Positions 12,910-25,683 of a stretch of 64,000 bases of DNA are shown here, in pieces. The stretch lies in NCBI GenBank assembly GCA_023846275.1, contig JAIUJO010000071.1, positions 1,839,846 through 1,903,845 of the forward strand, read 5' to 3'. The notes beneath the pieces were generated by a model. The model had not been told where the DNA came from and searched no databases. It saw nothing but the letters and a program-made list of their open reading frames with translations. Numbering within the stretch: the first letter of the stretch is position 1; each line of letters opens with the position of its first letter. The DNA is from Vanilla planifolia (Eukaryota > Streptophyta > Magnoliopsida > Asparagales > Orchidaceae). The position numbers and the translations under genes were made by a program.

Positions 12910-14640
12910 TGTTGCAAAACACGAGAGGTAAAACGAACAAGAGGAGAGAGGTGAATTGTGCATTCAATAAATTTTTTTAATTTTGAAAATTAGAAGAAAA
13001 ATTTTTTAGCTTAAAAATATTTTTATTTTTAACAACAAAGTAAAATTGCTCAACAGCAAATGAAATGTAGAAAAGAGTTTTAGGTGGTTCAACCAAAACC
13101 GCTGCCTACATCCACCCTTGATCCCTGATAAAGCTTCCACTAACCACTCTCTTTTGATAAAGCTGGTAAGTGTAAACCAAATATACATCGATGCTCCAAT
13201 GAGACACAAAAATCGAAAAAAGTTATGCTATTAGAAAAAAATTCAAAGCTTTACAATTTTTTACATACAAAATTCCGACACATTAATTCTTTAAATAAGA
13301 GTGGCACTACTAATGAATGAAGTAGATGTCACCAAAAAAATGTTAAATGATTATGAATGAAAACAGAAAAATAAAGATCGACAAAAGTCTGTAGCTTCTG
13401 TAATTGCATCAAAATTTTTTACTTATAGTTTGAACTTCACTAGGACTTGTATGAAAATTTTGAAGCATAATTTAATAGTTTTTATGTTTAGTAAATAATC
13501 ACTATTTATAATTGAAATGAAAAACTCTAAAAATAACTTGCCTAATGAGTAGAATTTGCTTATCAAAAAGCTAAATGTTATAGAAGAGAAGACGATACAG
13601 CTGTCATCTAATTACGCGAATGGAGCGACAACCTTCTAATCGGCTTAAATGATAAAGGGTCTAGATCTACTCACAACAAGATGAGATCTGAAGTGTTGGA
13701 TTCGAAAGATGGATGGATGGTAACGATGATGAGGTTACTGCTCACAAAGATAGAGAGCATCTCAATCGTTTCATCAAGCATTACAGATGAAAGACTAAAT
13801 ATAAAAGACTATTCATAAATATAGGTACAATCTAAACCATTCGATCATGAAAATGTGTGATCATTCTGTGAAGAAATCTCAGGTTCGACAAAGCTTATCT
13901 TCAGTCCCATATTACAAAATTACTTAAGTGTTTTGTGCTTACAATACATCTACTACATATTATTATCAGTCTAATGGGGTTGGTTACCTCCTGGTGTTCT
14001 CGAGAGGTCATTTCCTGAGTCACCAACGTGTGCATATAGGTCTGACATGACCTAAGTTACATAAATTAAATAACACGTTTACTCTAACTCATTTTGTCTA
14101 AGCCTCCTCAAAGATCGATGGCAACAATAACCTTACTTAAACGATACTCAGGCTTGACTCATCTCAGTTTCAATCAGGCTCTTGGCCTTTGGGTCCCAAA
14201 GGCTTGTGTCCTTTTTGGTCGATGTAACCCAATCCGTTTGGGCTCAGCAATGGGGGTGTTTAGGCAAAAATATATTTTTTTATAATAAAATATTTATATA
14301 AAAAATATTTGAATATTAAAAAACACAAATATGTTCCAATAAAATGCAACTTAGACCAAACTTGCATATGCATGAAAGATGATAGTCTTATGTTCTATAA
14401 TTGCAAAGAATTTAAGGGTTTAACATGCTAAGCATTAAGTTTTATTAGATTAGCAACTCTATAAAGACCACTATCATTAGCTCTAAAGTCAGTAAGTTGA
14501 ACTATTAAATTGTGTTCACTATTTATGCTATAACAACCCTTACTCTATCAAACTTTGATTACTAGAAAATCCTTTAGAATTAACTAAAACAATACTTAGC
14601 CTTGGTTTCATGATCATCATATCAAAGGGTATAATAAGTT
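12910..14640 (-). mobile_element. Lone copia-type LTR (solo LTR), old
   Basis: An AT-rich island starting TGTTGC at 12910 and ending near 14640, where TG satellite resumes. It aligns by eye along its whole length with 20401-22140, the 5' LTR of the neighbouring element. Shared landmarks are a TAGGTGGTT...CTACATCCAC block near the start, a block ending in CTCCAATGAGAC, and an end block TCATCATATCAAAGGG. Similarity is very roughly four bases in five, so the two copies are old. No primer site, gag or polypurine tract adjoins either end, so it stands alone. Orientation follows the neighbour: element sense is on the minus strand. Short open frames inside are not genes. The right boundary is soft because both copies share a little TG-rich sequence past it. 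Confidence 0.85.
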
Positions 14641-16972
14641 CTTGTCTGTGTGTATGCATTTTTGTGTATTTTTATGTGTGTATTCATGCACATGCATGTG
14701 AATATGCATGTGTATGTGTGTGTGTGTGCTTGTGCATATGTTTATGAGTGTTCTTGTGTGTGTGTGTGTAGTTATGTTTTTGTATGAATGTGGGCTTGTG
14801 CATATGTGAGCATGACTATGTTTTTGGGATGCCTATGTATGCATGTGTGTTTGTGTATGTATGTGTGTGCTTATTTATGTTTGTACATGTGTGGGTATGT
14901 GTGGGTGTATGTGCACGTGTGCATGTCTATTTCTATGTGTGCGCAGGTGTATTTGTAGTTGTATGTGTGAGTGTGTGTGTGCATGGGTATTCTTGTGCAT
15001 GCTTCTTTGTGTTGGTGTTTAAGTTTATTGATGTGCATGTATACATGTACGTGTGCAATCTTGTCTATGTATTTTTCATTTGTGCATTGTTATCATGTGC
15101 ATGCATGTGCACTCATGCGTGTGTATTCACATGTACATTTGTATTTGTGTGTGTGACTATGTGTGTGTGCACACATGAGTTTGTGCATGTGCATGTCCAT
15201 GCATATGAGAGTGCGTGTGTGTGTATGTGTGCATGTTCATGCATATATCTATGCACATGTGTACATGTGCATGGGTGGACATGTTTGTGTGTATATGTGT
15301 GTGTGTGTGTGTTTGCATGAGTATGTGTCTTTGGCAATGTGTGTTCTTATATGTGTGTGTGTGTGTGCATGTACGCATGTGTGCATGTATGCATGTGTGC
15401 ATGTGTTTTGTGTGTGCATGTATACATGTTTATGTGTGTGTGTTTGTGTGCTCATTTGTGCACACATATGTGTGCATATGCCTTTGTGAGCATGTGCATT
15501 GTATGTGTGTGCATGGTCATGTATGTGTGTGTGCATGTGTGTGTGCGACTTTGTCTATGCATGTATGTGTATAGGCTTGTTTGTTAGTTTTTATGTGGGT
15601 GCTTGTGTGCATTCCTACATTTGTCTATGCATGTGTGTAATTGTGTTTGCATGTGTTTATATGTGCCTATGTGCATGTTTGTGTGAAATTGTGTGTGTGC
15701 ATGTATGTTTTCTGTGTGTGCATGTTTACATATGTAGATGCATGTGTTTGTGTGTATCCATGTGTGTGCTTAAGTGTCTATGAGTGTGCATATATTTGTG
15801 TGTGTGTGTGTGTTCATATGCAGGTATGTGTTTGGTTATGTTTTCATGTGCGTGTGTGCATAGATCCATGCATGTGTGTATTTATTTATGTGTGTGTGTT
15901 TGTTTGTGCATGTGTTTGTATGCATGTGTGTATATGTGCATCCATGTGTTTTTGTATGTGTAAGTGTGGTTATGTTTGTACATTTATTTGAGCATGCATT
16001 TGTGTGTATGCATGGTGGAGTATGTGTGGGTGATTACACATGTGTGTGTTTGCATGCATGTGTATGTGTGTGCATTTGTTTATGCGTATGTGTGTGCATG
16101 TAAGCATGTGTGTGTGCATGAGAGCATGTGTATTTGCGTGTTTTGTAAGTGTATAAGTTAGTGTATGTATGTTTTTGCTTGTTTATGCATATTTGTGCAT
16201 TTCTAAGTGTTTACGTGCACATGTGCAAAAGTGTGCATGTCTGTCTATGAGTGTGTGTACATGTGTGCACATGTGGATATATGTATGTGTGCCAATTTGT
16301 GCACTTGTGTGTGTGAGTGTGTCTGTGTACTTACTTGTGCATATGTTAGTGTATCTATGTGTGTATATGTATGCTTGTTTATTTGTACATGGTTGTTCTT
16401 GTATGGTGTGTGCATGTACATGTGTGTGCATGTGTATGTGGATGTGTGAGTACATGTGTTTGTGCGAGTGCATATGCATGTTTGAGCAAGTGCATGGGCC
16501 GATGTATGTGCATGTGTTTTTGTATGTTTGTGTGCATGGATAGGCATGTGTGATGCTTATACGTGCATGCGTGTGTGAATTGACATGTGTTTTGGATGCA
16601 TGTACATGTGAGTGTGTATGCAAGTGTGTGTAAGTGCATATTTGTGTGTGTGTGTGTGTGTGAATGTGGGTGTGTGCATGCATACATGCATGCATGTACG
16701 TGTGTAGGGTTGTGTGTGTATGTGTATGCATGGCCATTTGTGTTTATGTCCATATGTATGTCCACACATGTGTTTATGCATTTTTGCATGTATATGTGTG
16801 CACATGCATGTGATTGTGCGTTTGTATGCTTGTAACACATTTGTTTACATGCATGTATTTGTGCATGCTTGTGTGCATGTTTGTTTATGTGTGTGAATAT
16901 GTGTGTGCATTTGTGTGAGTGTCTATATGTGTATGCAATGAGAGTATGTCTGTATGTGCATGTGTGTGCATG
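14641..16972 (+). repeat. TG satellite, duplicated copy A
   Basis: Same alternating satellite as 1-12909, TG strand on +. Unlike random stretches of the array it lines up in order with 22141 to about 24240. Shared low-complexity-breaking landmarks include GTGTGACTATGTGTG (15151 and 22511), TGTGGGTGATTA (near 16030 and 23220) and TTTGAGCAAGTGCATGGGC (16481 and 23796). No gene is seen. Confidence 0.88.
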
Positions 16973-17170
16973 TCTCATCCACATGTACTCCTTCAACTCG
17001 ATAATATCATTTGGCTATTAATCTAGCTTTATTCTTTATAACTTCATCATTTTTATCTAACTTGTTTTTGAATACCCATTTTGTACCAATGATTATTTTA
17101 TCATTTGGCCTAAGTACAAAGTCCCAAACTTGATTTCTTTCAAACTGTACTATTTCTTCATTCATACAAT
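16973..17170 (-). other. Start of copia reverse transcriptase region (fossil)
   Basis: Minus-strand translation resembles the N-terminal signature of copia reverse transcriptase, the KWVFKNKL block followed by NKARLIAK and a VEG-type block. The similarity stops at the satellite junction near 16973, before the catalytic palm motifs. It is part of the truncated element and non-functional. Confidence 0.85.
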
Positions 17171-17449
17171 AATCCAAGGCTTATCTTCAAAAGCATTGTC
17201 TATAGAACTAGACTCAATATTAGATATAAATGTTGCATGATTAAAAGAGCTTTTAGTCCTAACTTTCTATTTTACGTCTCCTACAATCAACTCACTAGAT
17301 GGATCCTTAGAATGTCTCAATTACTTCTTAATTTGATTTTCTACTTCTATTGATTCATTACCATCAATTACATCTTTTAATCTTTGTTCTCTAACACTTA
17401 AATCTTCTAATTCATCAAGAGAAAAATCCTGATAATGATAATTACTAAA

Positions 17450-18350
17450 TTCTTTAATAAGAGATTTATCAAATTTGACATGAATTATTTTTTTGATAAC
17501 TAGTGATATCTTATTGTATACTCTAGATGCTCTACTAATAGGTGAGTACCTTAAAAAAATTCCTTCATCAAACTTAACATCGAATTTATCTAATCCCTTT
17601 TTCCATTATTTAAAATAAAACATTTGCATCCAAATACATGAAAATAGGATACAATGTGCATCTTATCATAACGTAATTCAAAAAGGAAAATATCTAATAA
17701 AGCTTTACATGTTATTTTATTAAATACACAGCAAATAGTATTAATTACCTATGCCAAAAAAATACTTGAGGAAACTACTCATTAAGCATACAACTTGCAG
17801 CATCTAGTAATGTTCTATTCTCTCTCAACTGCACCATTTTATTGAGGGGTTCTAGGTGACTAAAATGTATGCTTCACTCTATTTTTGCCCCAAAATCGTC
17901 GAATAACTCATTCTTAAATTACTCTCTATTATAACTCCTAATGAAGACTAACTTAACTTTAGATTCTTTTGCAATTTTAGTAATCAATCTGATAAATTTT
18001 TCAAATACTTTTTGTTTGTTTCATACAAAAAGAACTCATATAAACTTGATATAGTCATCAATAACTACCAACCCATTTTTTCCCTTATCAAGACTGTCTA
18101 GATGAATAGAACTAAATAGGTGTAAATGAACAAGTTCTAATGGTTTCTTAGTTGCAATATCTTTAAGTGGTTTAAAGCTGTCTTTTGTTTATTTTCCTAA
18201 TTAACATGGATAATATAGTTTATCATTTGACCAACCAACATTTACAAATCTCTAAGTAGATTAAACTTTAAAAGCTTTTAAAAAGAATATTATCTTAAAT
18301 GACAAAATCTCTTATGCCATAATGTAAAATTATTATCATGTGTTGTAAGA
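17450..18350 (-). other. Copia integrase region (fossil)
   Basis: The minus strand shows, in order, a poorly kept zinc-binding region (about 18130-18350), a catalytic-core-like stretch containing a VVIDDY block (near 18050-18080), and a C-terminal block beginning ILNNGK with DEGIF (near 17540-17610). This is the usual copia integrase arrangement, lying between protease and reverse transcriptase. The 17170-17450 interval is the variable linker, rich in Glu and Ser. The region is broken and non-functional. Confidence 0.8.
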
Positions 18351-18599
18351 CATTCTAAACCATTGTTCGTAGTCATCTGTAAAAATAAAACGTATTTATT
18401 ATCTTTTCTACTTCCAATGATAAGTGAAACATTATCATTACTAATATTATATATTTTTTATTAAATAAAATATTAAAATTTAAATCAAATAATTGACTAA
18501 TACTAAGAAGATTGTACCTTAAGTCTTGAGTAAGAATGAACTTTTTATAGAAATATGTGAGTTTCCCATGATTCTAATTCTAATAACTTTCTTCTTAGA

Positions 18600-19250
18600 G
18601 TTGTTACCAAGAGTAACTCACCATAATCATAAAACTTCAAGTGGATAAATAAAGATGTATCTCAAGTCATGTATCTTGAGCATCCACTATTCAAGTACCA
18701 CATACCTTCGCTAGTCCTTGAAGGAAGGCATGCCTACAAAACAAATCAAACATTAGTTTTTGGGACCCAAACCTTTTATGGTGCACATGTCTTAACTTGA
18801 TTATTCATTGAACTATCCTTTTTAATCCATACAAATTTAAGAGACTTGCTATAAACAATATTTTTAAATTTATAACAAGTAAAAATATGTCTAATTTTCA
18901 TGCAATAATTATAAACCACATTTTGGAGTAAAAGAATAAGTTGTATTTTAGCATATCCAAAAAAAGTCCTACAATGATCATACAAATGTTTTAAATTATT
19001 TATCTCTTTTACTAAGCATGTGTTTTTGATAATAATAAAAACTTTTTCATCTCTCTCAAATTTAATCTCATGCAAGTAATTAGCATTAGACTCATTCAAG
19101 TGTTCATACACACCGAAGTAGTTTTCGTGCTCTTCTTTTAATTTAAGATATTTAAAAGCTAAATTTTTATAGTTTGCGTAAATAGTAATATATTGTTCTT
19201 CGTAATCAATAATATAAGAAGATGATAAAAGGAGGAAGAATAACATACTT
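18600..19250 (-). other. Gag-protease spacer and protease-like region (fossil)
   Basis: A minus-strand open stretch at 18776-19246 is Lys/Glu/Asn-rich with coiled-coil-like spacing (KYLKLKEEHENY and following), like the spacer found between the gag zinc knuckle and protease in this copia group. Downstream, near 18690, a WYLNSG-type block sits where the aspartic protease would lie. The region is degenerate. Confidence 0.65.
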
Positions 19251-20390
19251 CTTCTTCTGATGTTTCAACTAAAATACTATCCTTTGCCATAAGACAAATC
19301 AAAATCTCCTTCTTGTCTTCATCATTAGAAGAAGAACTATTAGAATCATCCCAAAAAATCTTCATAGATTTCTTCTTCTTCTTTTGTTTTAGAAACTTTT
19401 ATCTCTCTTCTTGTAGTTAGGGTAATTCGGCCTTATATGCCTAAGAAGTTTACGTTCATAACATATTGTTTCTTCATGGGAGACCATCTTCCCCTTTTGT
19501 TTCTTATTATTCCCAAAGTATTTACCAACATTTCTTTTGTTATATAATATAAATAAACTTTTTTAGATAAGAACTACCTCACTTGAGATTAAGAAATTTG
19601 AGTTAGTAAAGGAATTAGCTATAAATGCTATAATCTCTTCCTTCTTTTTTTCCCTTTTCAATCACAAGTTCTTCTTCCCTTCTTCGTGTAAGATCAATTT
19701 CATCTGTCAAGGATTCACCTAATAGCTCATCCAATGACATAGCCAAAATATTTTTTGTTGGCTTCAATGTTGTCACCAATCGGTCATATTTTGAGGAAGA
19801 ACTCATAGTATCTTACTCAGCTATTCACTAATAGAAAATGCATTGCAAAGATTAAATAAACCATTAATAATATTTTTAAATCTTATAAATATAGCCTAAA
19901 TACTCTTAATCATGTTCATTTGAAATAATTCATACTCATGAATGAGCACGTTGATTAATCTCTTTAACATGAAAAGTGTCTTCATAGGCAACTTCAAGTT
20001 GAGACAAAATCTCATGAGCCATTTTCAAGTTCATGAGCTGATTACATTTGGAGGCACCCAAACCAGAACACAAAGTATTCATAGCAAAAGAATTAAGTTG
20101 TATTCTATGTTGTTCTTTAGGATTGAGTTCATATAAAGGTATTCTCAAATTTTCTCCATCAATAATCTTAGTCTAAATCTCAAACATATTTTCAACATCT
20201 CAAATTTCCAAATGAATAGATTCTAAAAATAAATGCATATGATTTTTCCAATAGAGATAAAAATCACCTTTAAATAAAGGTGGTCGATGTGACAAAGCTC
20301 CTTCAAATAAAAATGTATTGTCTTCAACACAAGGTAGAGCTATGAGGATCTTGTCTTAGAAATGTCTTTATTTTGATAGAAATGTCTCAC
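19250..20390 (-). other. Copia gag region (fossil)
   Basis: Minus-strand fragments match the copia gag (UBN2-like) pattern: a block containing AMNTLCSGL and AHEILSQLEVAYE (about 19936-20148), then a block with LDELLGE (about 19700-19750), a basic zinc-knuckle-like stretch near 19400-19500, and an acidic Ser/Asp/Glu-rich block with ICLMAKDS (about 19280-19365). The order and spacing fit gag immediately downstream of the primer site. It is interrupted and non-functional. Confidence 0.8.
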
Positions 20391-20398
20391 TGATACCA
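20391..20398 (-). other. Primer-binding site of the truncated copia element
   Basis: The minus strand reads TGGTATCA two bases downstream of the LTR end. This is the start of the standard plant retrotransposon primer site complementary to the 3' end of initiator-Met tRNA. It fixes the orientation of the element and identifies 20401-22140 as its 5' LTR. Confidence 0.88.
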
Positions 20399-20400
20399 CT

Positions 20401-22140
20401 TGTTGCAAAATGTGTGAGGCAAAATGTACAAATTTAATTATTTTTTTATTCCAAAAATCAGAAGAAAAATTTTCAAAGCTTAAAAATATTTTTTATCAAT
20501 GAAATAAAATTACTCAATAATAAAAAAAATGCACAAAAGATTTTTAGGTGATTTGGCTAAAACTTGTGCCTACATCCACTCCTGATCTCTGATTAGGATT
20601 CTATAAACCACTCTGTCTTGTCAAGTTGGTAGGAGTAAACCAAATACACCAATGCTCCAATGAGACAGCAAAATCAAAGACATTTGGGTTATTTAGAAAA
20701 ATTTGAAACTTTATAATTTTTTGCTTACAAAATCCTTACACCTTTAATTCTTTGAACAAGTAGCACTACTAATGAATGAAATAGATGTTACCAAAAACTA
20801 TAAAAATGATTATGAATGGAAGTAGAGAAATATAGACCGATGAAAATTTGTAGCTCCTGTAATTGTGTAAAAATTTGTTGCTCATTATTTGAACTTCACT
20901 TGGACTTATATGAAAAAAATTTTCAAGCTTGATTCAATAGTATTTTTGTTTGGTAAATGATCACTATTTATAGTTGAAATGTAAAACTCAAAAAATAACT
21001 TCTCCAATAACTAGAATCTACTTTTTACATAGCTAGTCATTACAATAGAGAACACTTTGCACCTGTTATTTAATTACACAAATAAATTGATAGTTATCGA
21101 ATCATCTTAAATGATAAATTGTTTAGATCTAATCATAGCAAGGTAAGATCTAGAGCACTGGATTTGAAAGATGGATGGATGATAATAATGATGAGGTTAC
21201 TAATCACAAAGATGAAGAGACTATCAGTTTTTTTGATTAAGTATAAGGATGAACAGCTGAAGATAGAAAAATATTCACAAATGCGACCACTATCTATATC
21301 GTTTGATCATGAAAATGCATGATTGATTGGTGTAGAAATCTCAAGTTGGCAAAGCTTATCTTTAGTCCCATATTACGAACTATTTAAGTATTTTGTACTT
21401 ATAATAAATATACTACATATTATTATCAGCCTAATGGGGTTAGCTACCCCCAGGTGTTCTTTAGAGGTCATTACCTGAGTCACCAACACACACATTTAGA
21501 TTCAACTACACTTAATTTACATAAATTAAATAATGAGTCTACCCTAACTAATTTCACCTAAGCCACACCAAAGATTAGCCACAATGGTAACCTGAATTAA
21601 CTGATACTTAGGCTTGATGCATCTTGGTTTTGGTTTAAGTTCCTAGCTTGTAAGTCCTCAAGGCTATTCTCACTTTTTAGGCCACATAACTTGAGCCCTT
21701 TGGGCTTAGTGGTGGGGGTGCTTAAACAAAAACATTTTTCTATACAGAAAATTTTTATATAAAAAATATTTGAATATTCAAAAACTTAATTACCTTCTAA
21801 TAAAATACAACTTAAACCAAATTTATATATGTATGAAGGATGATAGTTACATGTGCTACAATAAATAAGTATTTAAAAATTTATTATGCTAAATATTAAG
21901 TTTTAGAAATAAAGTTCATTGTGAATTAGCTACTTCACATTGACCATTGTCCTTGGCTCCAAAGTTAATAGGTCGAGCCATCAAATTGCAATCATTGTTT
22001 ATGCTACAATAGCCCTTACTTTAATACATTTAGATCACTAAAATAATCTCTAAGTTTAATTAAAACAATACTAAGCTTAACATGGTATTAGTAAATACTT
22101 AACCTTAATTTTGTAATCATCATATCAAAGGGTATAATAT
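20401..22140 (-). mobile_element. 5' LTR of the truncated copia element
   Basis: An AT-rich 1.74-kb block beginning TGTTGC on the + strand next to the primer site and ending at the TG satellite. It is the homologue of 12910-14640. It also shares two short blocks with the LTRs of the second element: a TAGGTG-type block followed by ACATCCAC near one end, and a GGGGTTAGCTACCCC-like block followed by AGAGGTCAT near 21440. This suggests related families. The outer TG...CA terminus cannot be fixed because it merges with satellite. Confidence 0.85.
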
Positions 22141-25100
22141 GTTCTTGTATGTGTGTGTCTACATTTGTGTTTGTGTGTGTATATGAATGCACATGCATGT
22201 GAATGTGCATGCATGTGTGCGTATGCATATTTGTGTATGTGTGTAAGTGGGTATGTGTATGTGTGTGTGGTTGTTTTTTTGTTCATGAGATTTGTCTTGT
22301 GGATGCTTGTGCATGAGCATGTTTTTGTGCATTCTTGTGTGTGCATGTGTGTTTGTGAACATGTGTGTGCTTGTTGGTGTTTGTGCTTGTGTGGGAATGT
22401 GAGGGTGTCGGTGTGTGCATGTGAGAGTGCCTATATGTTCTTGCACATGTACATGTGTGTGTAGGTGTATGTGCATTCATGCATGTGCATACACATGTGC
22501 ATGTGTGTGTGTGTGACTATGTGTGTGCACATGTGAGTTTGTGCATGTGAGTGTGTATGTGTGCATGTCCATGCATATATTTGTGCACATGTTTGCATGA
22601 GTATGTGCATGAATGTGTGTGTGTGTGTGTGCATGTGTGTTTGTGTGTGTGCATGCATACATGCATATGTGTATGTTTGTGTGCTCGTGTGTGTATGTAT
22701 GCGTGTGTGTCTGCCTATGTGAGCATCTGCATGTGCATGTGTGTGCATGGTCATATGTGTGTGTGTACATGTACAAGCTTGTTAGTTTGTTTTTGTGTGG
22801 GTGTTTGTGTGTATGTCTAATTTATCTATGCATGTGCATAGGTGTTCATGAATGTGTTTGTGTGTACATATGTGTGTGCATATGTGTGTGTGTGTGTATG
22901 TGCATGTATGTGTGTCTGTGTGTGTATGTCTACATGGGTAGATGTGCATGGTTGTGTGTGTGCTAGTGGGTGTGTGAGTGTCTATGTGTGTACCTATACA
23001 TGTGTGTGTGTGATTGGTTACATTTGCATGTATATGTGTGCATAGGTGCATGCATCTATGTATGTGTTTGCGTGTATGTATTAGTTTGTGTGTGTGTGTA
23101 CATTTGTGTATTTTGTGCATGTGTATATATGTGCATGCATGTGTGTGTGCTATTGTAGTTATGTATGTGTGTACATGTGTGCAAGCATGTGTGTGCATGG
23201 ATGGACATGAGCAAGTGTGGGTGATTATTCATGTGTTTATTTGCATACATGTGTACGTGTAAGCGTTTGTTTATGTATGTGTGCATGTGTGCATGTGTGT
23301 GCCTATGTGTTTGTGTGTGTGTGTCTGTACGCGAGAATGTGTGTGTGCCTATGCATGTGCATTTGTATATGTATATGTTAGTGTGTGTGTGTGTATATAT
23401 ATGTGTTTTTGCATGTGTATGAATGTTTGTGCATTTCTATGTATATGTATATTTCTACACATTTATGTGCATATGTGCAAGAGTGTGCATGCCTATCTTT
23501 GTGTGTGTGTGTGTGTATTTGTATGTGTATGTATCTGTGTAAATTTGTGCACTTTATGTGTGAGTGTGTGTGTGTGTGTATGTGCATGTGCAAACTTGTG
23601 CATAAGTTAGTGTGTCTATGTGTATGTGTATGTGTTCGTTTGTTTGTGTATATTTGTGCATGTATGGGTGTTTTTACAAGCATGTGCTAGTATGTGCATG
23701 CACGTGTGTTTACATGTGTATGTGGATGTGTGAGCACATTTATTTGTATATGCATAGGTGAGTGTGCCATGTGTTTTTGTGAGTGCATTTGCTTGTTTGA
23801 GCAAGTGCATGGGCAGGTGTATGTGTGTGTGTGTGTGTGCATGGATATGCATGTGTGTATGCTTATATGTGCTTATGTGTGTTTATGCATATATGTTTTT
23901 TGCATACATGTACCATTGTGTGTATGCTAGTGTGTATATGTGGATATTTGTGTGTGCGATTGTGTGCATGCATGCATGTGTGTGTCTAGGTATGTCCATG
24001 TGTGTGCACTCGTGTGCATGGTCATTGGGTGTGTGTCCATGTGTGTGACTACACATGTGTCTATGCATTTTTGCTTGTATATGTGTGTGCATTCATATGA
24101 TTGTGTGTTCATGTGCTTATGCTTGAATATGCAAGTGTATGTGTGTCCATGCATGTACTTGTGCATGTTTGTGGGCATGTTTTGTGTGTGAGTGTGTGTG
24201 TATTTGTGTGTGCATGAGTGTATGTTTGTGTCTGCATGTGTTTGTGAGTTTGTCTATGTGTGAGTGCATGCATGCATGTGTGAGTACATGTGTCCGTTTG
24301 AGGGTGGGGGGAGGTTTGTGTCTTGGTGTGTGTGTGTGCGAGCATGTGTAAGTTCATGTATTGTGTATGTGTATCAATGCAAGTGCATAGATGTCTATGT
24401 GGCTAAGTGCTTGGGTGCATGTGGTTTATCATGTGTAAGAGTGCATGCATGCATTCATGTTTGCATGTGTGTGTCTACATACTTATTTATGTGCTTATAC
24501 ATGTGTGTGTGTGCATGTGTTCATATGTGTGTGCACTATGTATGTGTGTACCTATGTTTGTGTATATGTCTATGTAATAAATATATGTGTGTGTGTAAGC
24601 CTATCTTTGTACATGTGTTTGTGCATGTGTGTATGCATATGTCTGTGCACGGGTGTGTGCATGTACTTGTTCACATGTGTGTGTGTATGTAGGTGTTTTA
24701 GCATGTGCTTGTGTATTTTTGTATGTGTGTGTGCCCATGCAGATGTGAGTATGTGCATGTATGTGTGTGTGAATGGGTGCATGCACGTGCATGCAATTTC
24801 GTGTATAAGTATGTGCAAGTGTGTGTGTGTGTGCATGTGTGCATTTGTGTGTGTGTATATGTGTGCATGCATTTTGTTTGTGCGTGTAGGTTCTAATGTT
24901 TGTGCGTTTATGGATGTATGCGTTTAGGCATGTATGTATGTGTATGAGTAACTACTTGTGCACATGTTTGCATGTGTGTGTGTGTTTCTTACATAGTTGT
25001 TGTTCATGTGTATGCTTGCATCCATGCTGCCATATGCGTGTGCATGTGGGTTTATGTGTGCTGGTGTGTGCATGCGTGTCTATATATGTGTGTGAGGGTA

Positions 25101-25683
25101 TTTTTGTGTGTTTGCATGCATGTGTCTGGGGTGTGCTTACATGAGTGTGTGTGCACATGTTCATGTGTGTGCATATGCATGCATATTTTCATGTGGGTAT
25201 ATGTGGATATGTTGATGTCTATGGGTAGTGCAGATGTGTGTGTGTTCATGTGTGTGCATTCATGTGTGTATGTGTGTGCATATGTGTACACATATTTGAG
25301 CCTATGTGTTCATGTATGTGTTCATGTGCATGTTTTTATGTGTATGTATTTGTGTGTGTGTGTATGTGTGTATCCATGCTTATGTGTGTGTGTCTACATG
25401 TGTGTTTGTGGTTGTGTGTATGTGTTTGTATGCATGCACATGTGTATGGCTATCTACATTTGTTTGCATGTTTATGTGCATGGTTATATATGTGTGTGTG
25501 CATATCTGTGTGAGTGTGCACATGTGTGAGTATGTTTATATGCATGTGCATGTGTTGTTCTATGTGTGTGTGTGTGCATATGTGTACATGTGTTGGTGTG
25601 TATGGGTGTGTGTGGGTCTATATGTATGCATGTGTGCATATGTAGGTACACATGTGTGTGTGTTTGTGTACAAGTGTGGGTTT
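22141..25683 (+). repeat. TG satellite, duplicated copy B and beyond
   Basis: Alternating TG/CATG satellite, TG strand on +. The first 2.1 kb or so (to about 24240) is the counterpart of 14641-16972; beyond that I see no partner in the window. A G-rich interruption lies at 24301-24314. No gene is visible. Confidence 0.88.

Larger units (their letters stand above)
16973..22140 (-). mobile_element. Truncated Ty1/copia retrotransposon, broken
   Basis: A minus-strand element reading right to left: 5' LTR (20401-22140), initiator-Met primer site (20391-20398), gag, protease-like region, integrase and the first part of reverse transcriptase. It stops abruptly near 16973 against satellite; the rest of reverse transcriptase, RNase H and a 3' LTR are absent at this end. 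The order PR-IN-RT and the residue patterns are those of the plant Ty1/copia superfamily. Reading frames are interrupted many times, so it is a dead fossil. LTR decay relative to the lone copy at 12910-14640 suggests it is old. Confidence 0.88.

Noticed and set aside
14094-14285. 63-codon open frame inside the lone LTR
   Set aside because: It lies within LTR sequence, has no known domain and is not matched by an open frame in the homologous LTR at 20401-22140.
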